A stretch of 64,000 nucleotides of DNA from Bactrocera neohumeralis (Eukaryota; Arthropoda; Insecta; Diptera; Tephritidae), in the NCBI RefSeq assembly GCF_024586455.1, contig NW_026089624.1, positions 9,577,341 through 9,641,340 of the forward strand, written 5' to 3'. The position numbers and the translations under genes are program-made. Shown here in pieces: positions 42,706 to 53,977 of this stretch (its first letter is position 1; each line of letters begins with the position of its first letter). Below the pieces are notes generated by a model. The model saw nothing but the letters and a program-made list of their open reading frames with translations, was not told where the DNA came from and searched no databases.

Positions 42706-44640
42706 GCTGTAGCCTGTCTTCGAATGCTGTCCTTATGGATAATTTTTTCTCTCTCAGTTAGAATGGTTGCACCGCGATCTTCTTTTACAATATGTTTATC
42801 ATAGTATTTATTGGCACTTTTGTTCCGCCTGTCCGTTCGGGAATAAATTATATTTCGTGACTTATATGTGATTGTCTTTCTACCTGTGTTGTAAACAAAT
42901 TTCACATTTTATTGTTTCTGTTCTACACATTTCCTTCACGTTGGGTCAAAAATGGTAAGTAAAATTTCTTGTGTGTTATTTTTATAATTGCGGGGAGCAC
43001 GTCTGTGTGTCTTTACTGCTAGTTCCTTTTGTTCGTCTATGTTTATAACATCTATCAATAGATTTCGTGATATTACAAATGTGCAAGTTGGAAAATTAGC
43101 AATAATGTCATCTTTGACATGAAATAATATTTCCTCGTCAATTTTTAAAGCGTTCGTGCAACTTCTTTTAATTTTACTATTAAGTAATTCTTGCCTTGTA
43201 GTGGATTGTATGACGTACTCTATTTAGAAAAATTGTTTTCGTTGATACGCCTACGTTGGCTGGATCATAAATAGGTACAATTTGATTTCTAAATGAATTC
43301 AAAGGTTTTTTTACCCTTTTGAAATGTTCTACAAGTGAACTTTCGGCCGAATGTTGAGAATAATCAGTAGTCGCATTTATTTGTTGTCTTGATAGAGCGT
43401 CACCTTTTTAATTTCGTATTCGGATTCTTGTCTGATATTGAATATATGAGGGACTGATGGTCTGTGTAAATAGTTAAATTTGCTACCCCATATATTTTGA
43501 AGTGACCAAACTATGGCTAATAGTTCTTTTTCATTTTTGCTATAATTCTGTTCAGTATCATTTAATGTTCCTGAAATGAAGGCAATTGGTTGTTTATTTT
43601 GAGATAGGACTGCCCCAATAGCAAAATTACTTGCATCAGTAGTTAAATCAAATAGTTTCGAGAAATCTGGTAGAGAGAGTCCTGTTTGTTCCTGAAATGC
43701 TATTTTTATTTCTTGTAGTGCAGCCAGTGCTGCCTCGTCTAATTTTATGTCTACTTTGGAGCTCTGATTTTTTCTTATCATTCCTTGATCTCCTCTTAAA
43801 TGAATAGTTAAGGGTTTAGTGATAGATGCAAAATTCCTAATAAATTTTCTATAATTACTAGCTAATCCAAAAAATGACCTTAGTTCTTTAAGCGTTTTTG
43901 GAAATGGGAAATTTTTTATTGTTTCAATCTTGTTTGGATCCATAGTAATAATTATGCTTAATGATGTGGCCAAGATACTTCACTGAGTCTTGAAAAAAAT
44001 GTGACTTTTCGTCTGAAATTTTCATATTGGCTTTATGTAGTGCATTTATTATAGTTGAAACGTGTTCAATATGTTCTTCGGGTGAGGAAGAGAATATTAA
44101 TACATCGTCTATATATACATATGCAATTTTACCAATATATTCTCGTAAGATATCGTCTACGCATCGTTGAAAGATTGAAGGGCCAAACGGCGTCCTAACA
44201 AATTCATACTTTGCTCCATTGACTGCAAAAGCGGTCTTTTCTCTATCGGATTCCTTTATTAAAATTTGATGGAATCCTGATTCTAAACCTATAGTTTAAA
44301 ATACTTTTGCTTTTCCTAAATTTTGGATAGTCATATTTCCATCAGGTATTGGATATCTATCTGTGATTGTCTGAGCATTAATTTTTTGGAAATCAACTAC
44401 CATTCTTCTTTTTGGCTTACCTTGTTCGTCAGTGGCTTTTTTTGGAACAGTCCAAATGGGTGAATTATATAGACTTTTACTTGGTTTATTAATCCATTTT
44501 TAATAACTCGCTAATTTCTTTATTCACAAAGTCGTTATCCGCAATGGGATATGGATATTGTTTTGTCCATATTGGTTCCCCTGTCTGGGTCCTAATTGTC
44601 GCCTGTAGTGAAAGGAAGAGTTTTACTTATTTGAACGTTT
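42687..44640 (-). pseudogene. pol: Errantivirus 2 Pol: RT, RNase H and integrase C-terminus (core deleted)
   Basis: RT palm with YIDD near 44115-44100 and the KAKY/GPSIF-type region near 44180; connection and RNase H in 43973-43377 (KELRSFFGLASNYRKF, LTTDASNFAIGAVLSQ, KNEKELLAIVWSL); a pol linker (43330-42960); then a jump directly to the integrase C-terminal part (42905-42687, VKEDRGATILTEREKIIHKDSIRR). The zinc-binding and DDE parts of integrase are absent, so this copy cannot integrate. Many stops. Confidence 0.8.
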
Positions 44641-44737
44641 TTTTTTTTGCATTCGTTTTCTAATGTCTTCTTCGTATTGAGGGTTATTGATAGTAAAATT
44701 TTTTGTTCTACGTTATGGGTCACTTCCTTCTGATACT

Positions 44738-45115
44738 TTAAACTATAAAATTCACTTCTGCTTTAAGAGTTCGAAGTCCCTGTTTTCCTAATTCATTTTC
44801 ATTTAGCTTATCTATTTCATAATGTACTAAATCATATCCATATGTCCCAATCACTTTTTTTGAATTAATGACTGAAAAGCCATGTAAAGTTTTTGTTTTA
44901 AAAGGAATAATAATTTGTATTGACTTACCGATTTTACATTTGTTGCTAATATAATTATTAGTTGATCCTGTGTCCACTAAAATTGTAACGGGTGTGCCGG
45001 TTAATCCACATTTTGTTTTGATACAAGGCAACCCGTTTACTCGCCTTAAAAAAGTACTCCGTGTCTCAAAATGTCCATCATAGTCTGCTTGTACGGTTTG
45101 ATTGATGCGTTGCAT
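44738..45115 (-). pseudogene. pol: Errantivirus 2 protease region
   Basis: 125-codon frame with the aspartic protease motif VDTGSTNNYIS at about residues 47-57. It lies between Gag C-terminus and RT as expected. Confidence 0.8.
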
Positions 45116-45118
45116 TTT

Positions 45119-45346
45119 TTATTGATGGAAATTTTGTGACGAGACGTTCCTGTCTCTTTTGAATGGATTTTGTTGGTGAGGCGGATTCCTTGGTTGATTG
45201 AAGTAATATGTTGGCCTCTGGTACTGCTGCGAACTGTCCACTTCCATTGGTTCTGGTGCAAGTTGTTGTTGCGGTTGATAATTCCTCTGTATTCTGACGT
45301 TTGGTCTGTATTGATGATGTTGTCCGTCCTCCAAGTTCCAAGTTAA
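45119..45346 (-). pseudogene. gag: Errantivirus 2 Gag, C-terminal part
   Basis: Gln/Pro/Asn-rich Gag tail (EPMEVDSSQQYQRPTYYFNQ). The sequence is cut at TTAA 45343-45346 by the piggyBac element; the preceding part of Gag is at 47516-47689. Confidence 0.7.
45343..45346. repeat. TTAA target site (piggyBac, left)
   Basis: Canonical TTAA. The right side at 47516-47519 reads TTCA, one substitution away. Confidence 0.85.
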
Positions 45347-47515
45347 CCCTCTATAACTCAAAACCTCCAAATTAACTATTTCTAGTGGAATTTAGGGAGT
45401 GTAGCTTACAGGCAACAATGAGTAACAGTGATAAAGAAAGTTGGCGAAATTATGAGTAAAATGGAAATCCTTCAGGACAAATGAAAGTTCTTGAAACATT
45501 TTTTGTTTTTGGTATAGCATAAAGTTAACCCGCACTTTTCACACACCGTGTGAGTGAACCCGGCACATTTCGGGATCTTGCATCGGATTTGTTTTCCGCC
45601 CATTGAGGCCAGTGCCCGACTTGATCTTGGCGGACTGCTTGTAGAGGCACATGTTGTGCAGGTCCCCTATTTTTCTTCGCTAGAAGCTCACCTTCTATTG
45701 ATCGTCGGGTTATCTAGCCTTGTTTTGTCCCCATTTTGCATAAAGTTTCGGCAATTTCCAGACGAAAATCTGCGGATGCAATGATGGTCTTATCAGTAGG
45801 ATTTTTATATTTGCAGACCCTCTTATAAAGTAGCCATGAGTTAGCCATAGCTAGATCTAAGAAGTGATAGAACAGGCGCATCTGCCAACGTTTACTCCTC
45901 AGTCGTATCTTGTAGATGCCCATAATGCTGTCGAATGCAGGAATTCTATTTCTTCTAATAGTGCCTAACGCAAGAATACCTTCTTTTGCTAAATATTCCA
46001 ACAAAGGCAAAGATGTAAAGTAGTTATCGAAATAGATCCTGTGGTTTTGTTGTCGTGGAATCATACGCGATAATCTTACTACTACGTTTGAAGATGCTCC
46101 TAAATCTGGCTCGTCGGCTCCGACAACATTCTCTTTACCTGTCTCTATCTCTGTCTTATAAGCGAACACGGAAACACCACTCAAAACAAATAATTTGTAT
46201 CCCCACTTATGAGGTTTCTTAGGGCTATATCGTTTTAGCATATTTCGCGCTTTTGTAGCATATTTGCTCATCTACACAAACACGTATTTCTAGCGGAACT
46301 TTGGCGTATGCCTTGTTGAAGGCATCAACGACTGGACGAATTTTGAATATTCTATCGGCATGGTTCCTTGGGAGACACTTTGAGTTGTCGTTGAAATGAA
46401 GATGCTGCCTAATCTTTTCAAATTTACTAAAAGGCATAGTGTCTTGAATTACGTGTGTACCCAGGATGGAGCCCCAATGGTTAGTCACCCGAGGTAGCTG
46501 AATTAGTGACATGAGATAACGACACCTATAAATTTTCGTATTTCTATCTCAGATACATGAAAAGTATTGTTCGCATCTTTCTGTATCAAATAGAGGTTTG
46601 TCTCTTCAGAAATTTTCCTTATTAGTTCAGGTGGAAATAGATGCAAGAAATAGTCTATAGGAGCCTCGAGATCCAAGATATCAGAACGCAATGACTCGTT
46701 ACCAGTGAAATCCAGCTGTTGCTCATTAGCTCTAGATTCTTTTTCTTCCACAGTAGTGTTAGCTTTTTAGGCTTTCGACGTTTCGTAGAAGGTCCTGAGG
46801 TATTTGGAGTGTCTAAGCTGCTAATCATCGGTTCTACTTCTTCCTCAGGATTGAAATTACGATCGTCATCGCTCAAGTAGTCTACCAAATAATCTATGTC
46901 AATTCCATCTCCCAAAGACCCTTCATTCAACTCGCCAAAATCTGGGTCGAAATCAGGGTCAGCCAAACTGTCGTCGTCAAAGTCGAGACCATCTTCACTC
47001 ATAGTATCATCCTCAAGTGCACGAGCGATCTCGTTGTTTGCCAGACTCCTTAGTCGCTTGGCCATCCTAAAAAGAATAATTTTATGTAAATATTCGCAGT
47101 GTTCATACAAAATAGTTCCCATTTCTGTATGATGTAGCCTAGAAGACATAATCCCTAAATACCACCTAATACAAAACTACTTAGAAAATATGAAAAGAAA
47201 GAAGTTTTATAGTAAACTTTGAACACTTACCTTTTTGATTTTTATAAAAAGAAGCACAAATAAACGCAAAAACTATTTTTTATTAATTTCTGTACTTCAC
47301 CACATGCTCTCTGTTTGAAATATTTGACTTCACTGAAGAAAAAGCTTCATTGGAAAAAAGTAACGGAACTTAGTTTGTTTTGCTTATGCTTGATTGGAGG
47401 AATGGAGTGTAGACTACATTCTACATTGCTTGACAAGACGAAAAAAATTACTACCAGTAGAATTTAGGAAGGTGAAACGGTTTGTTGCCTGAAGTCTACC
47501 ATACGTTATAGAGGG
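45347..47515 (-). mobile_element. piggyBac element (2169 bp)
   Basis: Both ends are CCCTCTATAAC in inverted orientation, next to TTAA (left) and TTCA (right). A subterminal word GTAGAATTTAGGAAGG / GTGGAATTTAGGGAGT occurs near both ends. It encodes one minus-strand transposase and sits in errantivirus 2 gag. Confidence 0.9.
45472..47065 (-). pseudogene. piggyBac transposase (DDE_Tnp_1_7), frameshifted
   Basis: Start MAKRLRSLANNEIARAL at 47065; acidic N-terminus (DDDSLADPDFDPDFGE); then 46751-46503, 46512-46225 and 46271-45714 in successive frames: LPRVTNHWGSILGTHVIQDT, CVDEQICY (first catalytic-region Asp), PHKWGYKLFVLSG, RIYFDNYFTSLPLLEYL (second Asp) and KTIIASADFRLEIAE. The C-terminal Cys-rich zinc domain is complete across another shift (CKIPKCAG, CEKCGLTLC, CFKNFH) and ends at TGA 45474-45472. 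Length, about 530 residues, is normal. Shifts near 46720, 46505, 46260 and 45710 inactivate it. Confidence 0.85.
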
Positions 47516-47689
47516 TTCAGCGCTTTGCTCACTTCACTGTGGAATTCGGCTAAGGTTTTCCTTCCTTGTACGATCTTTATCATTACCTCTAATAAAAGGA
47601 CGTATAGTGGCCTTTGGTCCGCAAACGTTTAATCCAATCTATTTATTATGGAATAAAAATTCATCTTCGTGTTGTGGTTTGTAAGAATA
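47516..47689 (-). pseudogene. gag: Errantivirus 2 Gag, central part
   Basis: Minus-strand frame with a gypsy-group Gag helical segment (KVFADQRPLYV, KTLAEFHSEVSKALN). It ends at the piggyBac target and at the scaffold gap, and continues in sense at 45346. Confidence 0.6.
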
Positions 47690-47789
47690 NNNNNNNNNNN
47701 NNNNNNNNNNNNNNNNNNNNNNNNNNNNNNNNNNNNNNNNNNNNNNNNNNNNNNNNNNNNNNNNNNNNNNNNNNNNNNNNNNNNNNNNN
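47690..47789. other. Scaffold gap (100 N)
   Basis: Exactly 100 N. Errantivirus 2 gag lies to the left and a Jockey ORF1 fragment to the right, so an element boundary falls inside the gap. Confidence 1.
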
Positions 47790-48235
47790 TATTGTTTCTT
47801 CAAAGGCTTTATTACGAATGCCTTGAAACAACAATGCATCTTTTGTAGTTTGCCGGATGGCTTTCGCCACTGTTACAGCATTTTGGTTTTGGCACTCGAT
47901 TGTTTTACATTTTGCCGCAGAAGTTCTTAATGTATCCAAATGCCTGTCAATTTCTACATTGTGGAATAAGTTTAGAATTTCTCATAGGCTCAATGAGAAC
48001 AAGGGTGTGAAGCATGTGTTTGATTTCATATATTTTCTTGATGTATTCATTAAAATCAAAAGTAGCTAAAAACATGTTTAAAGGTTCTCGTGTTTTTCAC
48101 TTGAGTTTATTTACGACGTTCATAACATTTATACCTTGTTCTTTTAAATCAGCGATAATATCACTAATGCTACACGAATGGTGGAGATTTTTGAGACAAA
48201 TATTCCAATACAACTACACATTTTTTCTCTATACA
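47790..48235 (-). pseudogene. Jockey ORF1 (Gag) fragment, minus strand
   Basis: Minus-strand translation gives SISDIIADLKEQGINVMNV (near 48175-48120), MFLATFDFNEYIKKIYEI (near 48075-48020), NSKLIPQCRN, and damaged zinc knuckles (AFGYIKNFCGK, KCCNSGESHPANYKRC). This is the same Gag layout as 19891-20696, but clearly diverged. Frameshifts and stops throughout. Confidence 0.7.
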
Positions 48236-48759
48236 CTAACACCAACGCACATTTTCGGGTTATTTTTTGTTTACCTAAATGCGATGAAAAAAAGTTTCTT
48301 TCATCTCTTGATTTATTTGAATGAGTGCGAAGGAAAAAACATTATTGTCAATAGTGACAAAAGTAAATCCTAAAAAGGGTAATAAAAAAACGATTGAAAG
48401 ACGCATGTCATTCGTGATCGTACTATCGTAAAGGAGGCTCGTACAACAAGAAGGTAAGTGAATGATTTTTTTAAATAATTTGCATATAATTACTTCATTT
48501 GTTTTTATAGCATTGGAATTAGCAGCTGCAGCAATATCATCAGAAGCAGCAAATTTAAATTGTTAAGTAAGTATGTGAGAAAAAGTGTGTGTTGTTTGAA
48601 ATTGGATTGCGCAGTTCAACATAATACGCAAAAATAATTACATACATATGTACATAAGTATGTATTTTATGCGTTTAAGGCGGCCTACACAATCCAATAT
48701 AATATGTGAAAACAAATGTTTGCCTTATATGTATTTTAAATAATCAGATAATTTTATTC
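48236..48759. other. Unassigned sequence separating two parts of a Jockey relic
   Basis: No reading frame recognised. A probable inserted or rearranged segment, since the N-terminal part of the same Gag appears near 49790-50030. Confidence 0.35.
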
Positions 48760-49052
48760 TTTTATTTCAGATATTATTATAATTTTTATTTAATTATTCT
48801 TTCTTTTCAGATTTTATCACTATTTTTATTTAATTAATATTGGCTTTCAGAGTAAATTCAATTTGTATTTAATATATTTTATTCTTTCAGATAATATTAA
48901 TCTGTTTTTTCAGATATTATTATCATTTTATACAATTAATCTTTCTTCAATTTAATTATTATTTATTTTCAGGTATTTGTCTTTTATAATATTTTTCCAC
49001 TCTTTTATTTTCAGGTTTTAAAAATTCTTTTCTTTATTTAATCTTTTTTCAG
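48760..49052 (+). repeat. Array of eight splice-acceptor-like motifs
   Basis: T-rich tracts followed by CAG recur with CAG ending at 48770, 48810, 48850, 48890, 48913, 48972, 49014 and 49052. Most read TTTCAG followed by A/G and T-A rich sequence (CAGATATTA, CAGGTATTT). The spacing is 23-59 bp. The units are diverged. They read as a degenerate tandem repeat of a polypyrimidine-AG unit. Confidence 0.6.
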
Positions 49053-49659
49053 ATATTAAATATTTTTTAAATTAAATATATTTTTATTTATATAAATAGT
49101 AATAAATTTTTTGTAAACATATAAAAAATAAAATAAAATAAAAATTTTGAAAATTAAAAAGTTTAGTTTAAAATTTTAAAAGTAGGAATCAAGAAATGCA
49201 ACCCTGCATCAGCTATTTAAAAAGAGAAAATGCAACCCTGCATCAGCCGTCGATTGGGGATATTAGAACAGGACACAGATATACTTTTTTATATGACACT
49301 GCTGAATGACCGCAACAAAGATGTATGATCACATGTATACGTACGTGACTGGGTAAAATTGTCGCTCGGCCTATGTTAAAGTACACATGATTACCCTATG
49401 GATTACCCACTTTCTTACCCACTGATTATCTGGTTTTTTTACCCGCTCATGGTTGGCAGGGTTAATCATAACATTTATTGGGTGCGTTTGTATGTCTTCA
49501 AAGGAATACCATACCATGAAGTTCCCGACGCTGACAACATTTTTGTCACCGATCTATAGTTTATTTAGCTGTAACGCTTACATTACCAGTGTCGTTATTT
49601 AGTAGTTTTCTTTAATTATTCTTAGTTCTTTATAATTAGATATATTTGAAATCATAATT
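49053..49659. other. Unassigned sequence with short duplications
   Basis: The word AATGCAACCCTGCATCAGC occurs twice (49195 and 49227). A region near 49385-49440 repeats ATTACCC/TTACCC words. No gene seen. Confidence 0.4.
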
Positions 49660-50065
49660 GGCCGCGGTTCATACTTCGGTTTTTCATTTTTAGCTGTGTG
49701 GTTTTCACCGTTCGATGATAAAGTATTTTCTTTTACGATCATTTATGGTGAAGCTTCGGCTTTACCCTTTTTATTAGGCCTTTTGTTTTTCTTTAAAATT
49801 CAGTCTGTTTCTACATCTAATTCCTCTTCATCAGTTTCGTATTGTGATTGACTATAATTAGGCACAAGTGGGCGATTATTTTGTTTTTTAAGCTTTTGGT
49901 TTTCACTTTTTAATTGTCCGCATAATTGTTCTAATTCTTTAAATTTTTGTTTCAACTCATCTACATATTTCGGAAACTAATTTTTTGGATGGCTTGTTGG
50001 TATTTCCTGACCCCCTCCAGGGGTGGGGTACGAAACATAATACAGCTACATAATATATGATCATT
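49660..50065 (-). pseudogene. Probable Jockey ORF1 N-terminal region, minus strand
   Basis: On the minus strand from about 50030 the sequence has a P/G-rich start (TPPLEGVRKYQQ) and a Lys-rich helical stretch, like the beginning of ORF1 at 19472 (TPPPGGG then a Lys-rich coiled coil). It is separated from the fragment at 47790-48235 by about 1.4 kb. Weakly supported. Confidence 0.45.
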
Positions 50066-50129
50066 GTATAGGTGCTTATTCGTAGGTGATAGTGAGACAG
50101 TTAGCCAATAGTTGGTAAAAATAAATATG

Positions 50130-51380
50130 TGGCAATTTGAAATTTTTAGCAGGTGCAAAAGCCTCTCCCATCAATCATCTCACCGCACTTCAACTTCCAG
50201 GCGATCTCCGTGAAAAGCTCTTGTTGGTAGTGAGTTGGCCCCGCCCTCTAATACGTTTAATGTACATATCTCCTAAACCACTAAAGCTACAGCAACTAAA
50301 TTCGCCCAGCACGAATAATGCAATAATTCCTACCGATAGTGTGAAAATGGATAAAATCGGATGAAAACCCGGATCCCTCCCCATATAAATCTACTGTTCA
50401 AAACTAGGAAAAGCGCGATAGATCAATAACTAAATGCGACAGAAACGTAAAAATTTGCCAAAGGAATGGTATGACGAGACTTTATAGGAGCCGGGGTGAA
50501 AATTGGACGATGGCCGTGGCACCTTCCTCTTTTTGGTCAAATCCCATGTCTCGGGACCCGACCAAACGATTTCAACAAAATTTGGTACGTGACACTCTTT
50601 TCATATTTCTGTGTGGCATTCTGAAAATGAGCGAAATCGGATAAAACCCACGCCTATTTGCCATGTATCACAATTTTAAATTCCACTTGATTCTTTTACT
50701 TTCTCATACACAAATCAAGAAGCAGTTATTATAACGGGATTAAACTTTGCACGAATAATGCCATTAGTGTATATCACCTTAAAACCAAAAATTGTAACAG
50801 CCAACAAAAACTGTTCAAGTCTTAGGTACCGAATACTTGGACCCCAGTACCTATAGTTGCCTGTTGTTCGAAAATATCGGTCAATGTCTAAGATATATAA
50901 TTGAAATTCAGGGATAGTACTTCTCTGATAATGGTATGTCTGTATATCATATACCTAAGATAAAGATAATCGAACTTCCGGGGGACTTTGTACCGCATAT
51001 ATCGACCAATATGTGATTTATCTCAACGAAAATGAGCTAGCGTGTTAACAGTGCATTTTTTGTGCTTAAAAAAGTGTATCTTTGTGCCTAAAATGTGTAG
51101 ATAATTTGGTATAAAATCAGGCTGACTTTACTCTACACGAATAGTTTTTTAGAACATATTAATAGTCGTATCGAATTACCCCAACTGTCATATACTAGAT
51201 TTTCGTTTTTCTAACAAACCTTATGTGTCCGAGTTAAAATAAAAATTAAATTCCTTGGATTTCGATTCTTAGATTGACGTTTAACACCATAAAGTATTTC
51301 CCTGGCTTTGATTCTTATAAGTTGCACGAGTATAAAACGTTCGGTTACACCCGAACTTAGCCCTTCCTTACTTGTTTACA
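50130..51380. repeat. Long dispersed non-coding repeat (tephritid type), copy 1
   Basis: Ends with CACCCGAACTTAGCCCTTCC then TTACTTGTTT. The left part (CTCCTAAACCACTAAAGCTA, 50269) recurs inverted at about 61440-61500. No coding capacity. A second partial copy of the right end is at 53805-53890. Confidence 0.7.
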
Positions 51381-52421
51381 TATGCTATGGTTTTCAGTAA
51401 GCTAAATTGCTAACGGTACTCATCATGTCACACAGAGAGGCGACGCCTAGATAACGGAACTTTTCAATTTCAATCAAATTCATGAGCGAAAAATGTACGC
51501 TCATCTCGTTTCAGCTCTAGATATTGTATTTTATCGTACATTTTATCGGACTTCAAATAAAAATTTAAATAAAAACTCATTTTTAGAGTAACCTGTTTGG
51601 TATTTTTGGAAGCAAAACGAGAAAAATAAATAGGGTGAAAGGCAAATTATTAATAAATTACAGAAAAAAGTTTACAATAAACGATAAATAGTAAAATCCC
51701 TTGGTAGAAATTGAACTGACTTGTACTTTTGTGCTACCTGAGTTATTTTTGTATATTTTACAATTAAAATAAATATAGTGGATCCTAAAACATTCACTTT
51801 AATGTACTTGAACGTACAAAATAACGTAACATAACGCATTCATGATGACAAAATAATTCGTGCAGGACATATTTCACTTAGCGGCACGTCTAATCGCGAG
51901 GTTGCTTCGTCGCTGTCTCGATAACGTCTGAACGATAAAGCGCAAGTTCCGGTACTTGGTTGACCGTTTTGGATATACATATAAGTAAGAAAAATAAACC
52001 CCATATAATGATTTCCGTCTTTCCACCTGACTTTGACCCGTTTAAGTTGGTCAAAATGCGATATTATAATGAAATTAGTTAAACAAGTTTTCTGGAAAAC
52101 TATGTGGTGTAGCGCTAAATAAGAAAGGAATTGGTTTATATCGTGCTCTAAGCCTCCTATCCCTAATATAAGAAACTATGATCCTCTGGTTGACATTTTT
52201 CACATCAACGCAATATATTAAAATTAGCCTCTCCGGTTAAGTTTATTGTGTACCAAATATACACAAGTATCTAATTTGAATATACTTATTTTGAAAATAG
52301 TTTTTACTGACGCGAATATAGGAATATAGGAATAAAACTGAGATTAAGTATATGGCTTTAATTATACTATATGTCAAGAAGTTACCAAATTTGGTAGTGA
52401 CACATTCAGGATTTCAGCGAA
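51381..52421. other. No gene recognised
   Basis: AT-rich sequence with no long frame or inverted repeat that I noticed. Confidence 0.4.
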
Positions 52422-52663
52422 TAACACTGGTAAACACTGTCTTTGTCACATGAACTTTGTAATGATTTTTATTTATGTTGGTGTACCCTCATTAAAAATA
52501 TATAACAGTTTTGTTTCTATCACATCTAGTTTTCTTGTGACAGCTACATATTCATTTCTGACCTCATATACATACATTTCTTTGTTTACATAACTGCATT
52601 TAGTCGACTGTGTAACAATTGTTTGCTAAATTACATTTTATTTACATTAGTTAGATTGTAAAT

Positions 52664-52966
52664 ATGCCACGAAAGTGTTTGAACAACCCGAAAAATTTTT
52701 GTTATGTGTGTAGAGAGTTAACTTTTACATCTCAGCGTCGAAATTTCACATCAATAATTGAACAGTGCTATTTAGACTATTTTGGTTTTCCTGTGAGGAA
52801 TCAAGACAAATCCTGGGTTCCCCATAAATGTTGTGTATCGTGTGTGAGGCTCCTTTTAGGTTGGGCTAAACAAGAACCTAGACATTTGTCATTTGCTATA
52901 CCAATGATTTGGACGGAACCAACGGATCATGTAAGTGATTGTTATTTTTGTTTGACTCAAACATAA
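52664..52966 (+). pseudogene. CACTGG-family protein, Cys-rich N-terminal domain (copy 2)
   Basis: 100 codons from MPRKCLNNPKNFCYVC. Contains C-x2-C (CYVC), YFGFPVRNQDKSWVPHKCCVSC and AIPMIWTEPTDHVSDCYFC: five or more Cys plus His arranged like a zinc-binding, probably DNA-binding, domain. It aligns with 26803-26552 of copy 1 and supplies the segment that copy 1 has lost. A stop follows CYFCLTQT, then the internal deletion. Confidence 0.75.
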
Positions 52967-53039
52967 GGTATTACTACCAAATCCAAACACACTATCTAGT
53001 ATCCAAACTTGTCTTCGGCCAAGAGACCTATCCTACATA

Positions 53040-53582
53040 GTGCCGAACTGCCTGAGCCGATGCCTCCAAATGGATCAAAAAGTGAGAATTCTAGTCCGAA
53101 AGATGGAGATGGATTTTTATAGTATATATGTAAGTATAAAAGATGAATTCCCTAAACTCAGCGAGGAGAAAACCAAAGAGGAAATATTTGTAAGCCCACA
53201 AATACGGAAATTAATGAAGGATAAGAGCTTTGAAGAAAAACTGAATGATCAGGAAAAACTCGCCTGGAAATGTTTTGTGAATGTTGTTCAAAATTTTCTA
53301 GGTAACCATAAACCGGAAAATTACAAAGATTTAATAAATGAACTTATGATATCATTTAAAGCTTTGGGGAGTAATATGTCCTTGAAAATACATATGCTGG
53401 ACTCTCATCCGGATTTCTTTCCGCCAAATTTGGGTGCTGTGAGTGACGAACAAGGTGAGGGGTTCCATCAAGACATTTCCTTAATGGAGGAGCGTTATCA
53501 AGGGAAATGTAGTCCAGGAATCCTAGCAGACTATTTTAAGAAAACTTATGATTTTCTTAGATTTAAGGAAATAATTCTGTAA
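53040..53582 (+). pseudogene. CACTGG-family protein, C-terminal domain (copy 2)
   Basis: Frame containing KEEIFVSPQIRKLMKDKSF, NVVQNFLGNHKPENYKDLI, SNMSLKIHMLDSHPDFFPPN and SDEQGEGFHQDISLMEERYQ. It matches copy 1 25737-25207 and keeps GFHQD where copy 1 has a stop. The region with the two candidate catalytic Asp residues and the C-x2-C is deleted between 52975 and 53070. Confidence 0.75.
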
Positions 53583-53804
53583 GTGTGGCTGATTTTTGTA
53601 CTTTTTACGAAAATGTATGTTTTGATGTCCCAAGAAAACATGATGTGTACATTTATTTTCAATGATATATTTTTATTTGGTGGCCCTAGTATATTCAAAA
53701 TTTGATATAAATTTTCATGTGACAAAAAAAATTACAAATTTGTTGACCAGTGTAATTGATGTTTAATTTATTTGCAAAACTATTTTTAATAGAAAGTTTT
53801 GCCA

Positions 53805-53890
53805 GCACCTGGAGGAATTTTGCGGGCTTTGATTCGTGCAAGAGTATCAAATGTTCAGTTGCACCCGAACTTGGCCCTCCCTTACTTGAT
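53805..53890. repeat. Fragment of the dispersed repeat (right end)
   Basis: GTTGCACCCGAACTTGGCCC and following bases match the right end of the repeat at 51330-51377. Confidence 0.65.
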
Positions 53891-53977
53891 TATTTAAAAT
53901 TTAGTACCAAACAAATTTATAGTACAAAAAAAGATCGCAAATCGAATAGAAGCAGGTACACTTGGGAGATTTTGTTT

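Larger units (their letters stand above)
41044..47689 (-). mobile_element. Errantivirus 2, broken (gypsy-group)
   Basis: A second gag-pol-env element in the same orientation: 3' LTR, env, a pol lacking the integrase core, protease, and gag split by piggyBac. Its 5' end is lost at the scaffold gap, beyond which a Jockey fragment begins. The coding pieces are not close relatives of errantivirus 1. Confidence 0.85.
52425..53752 (+). mobile_element. CACTGG-ended transposon, copy 2 (1328 bp, internally deleted)
   Basis: Left end CACTGGTAAACACTG; right end (reverse complement) CACTGGTCAACAAATTTG. TAA duplication at 52422-52424 and 53753-53755. It keeps both ends of the coding region and lacks the middle, i.e. 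it is a non-autonomous derivative. GTCACATGAA occurs near both ends as a subterminal word. Confidence 0.85.
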
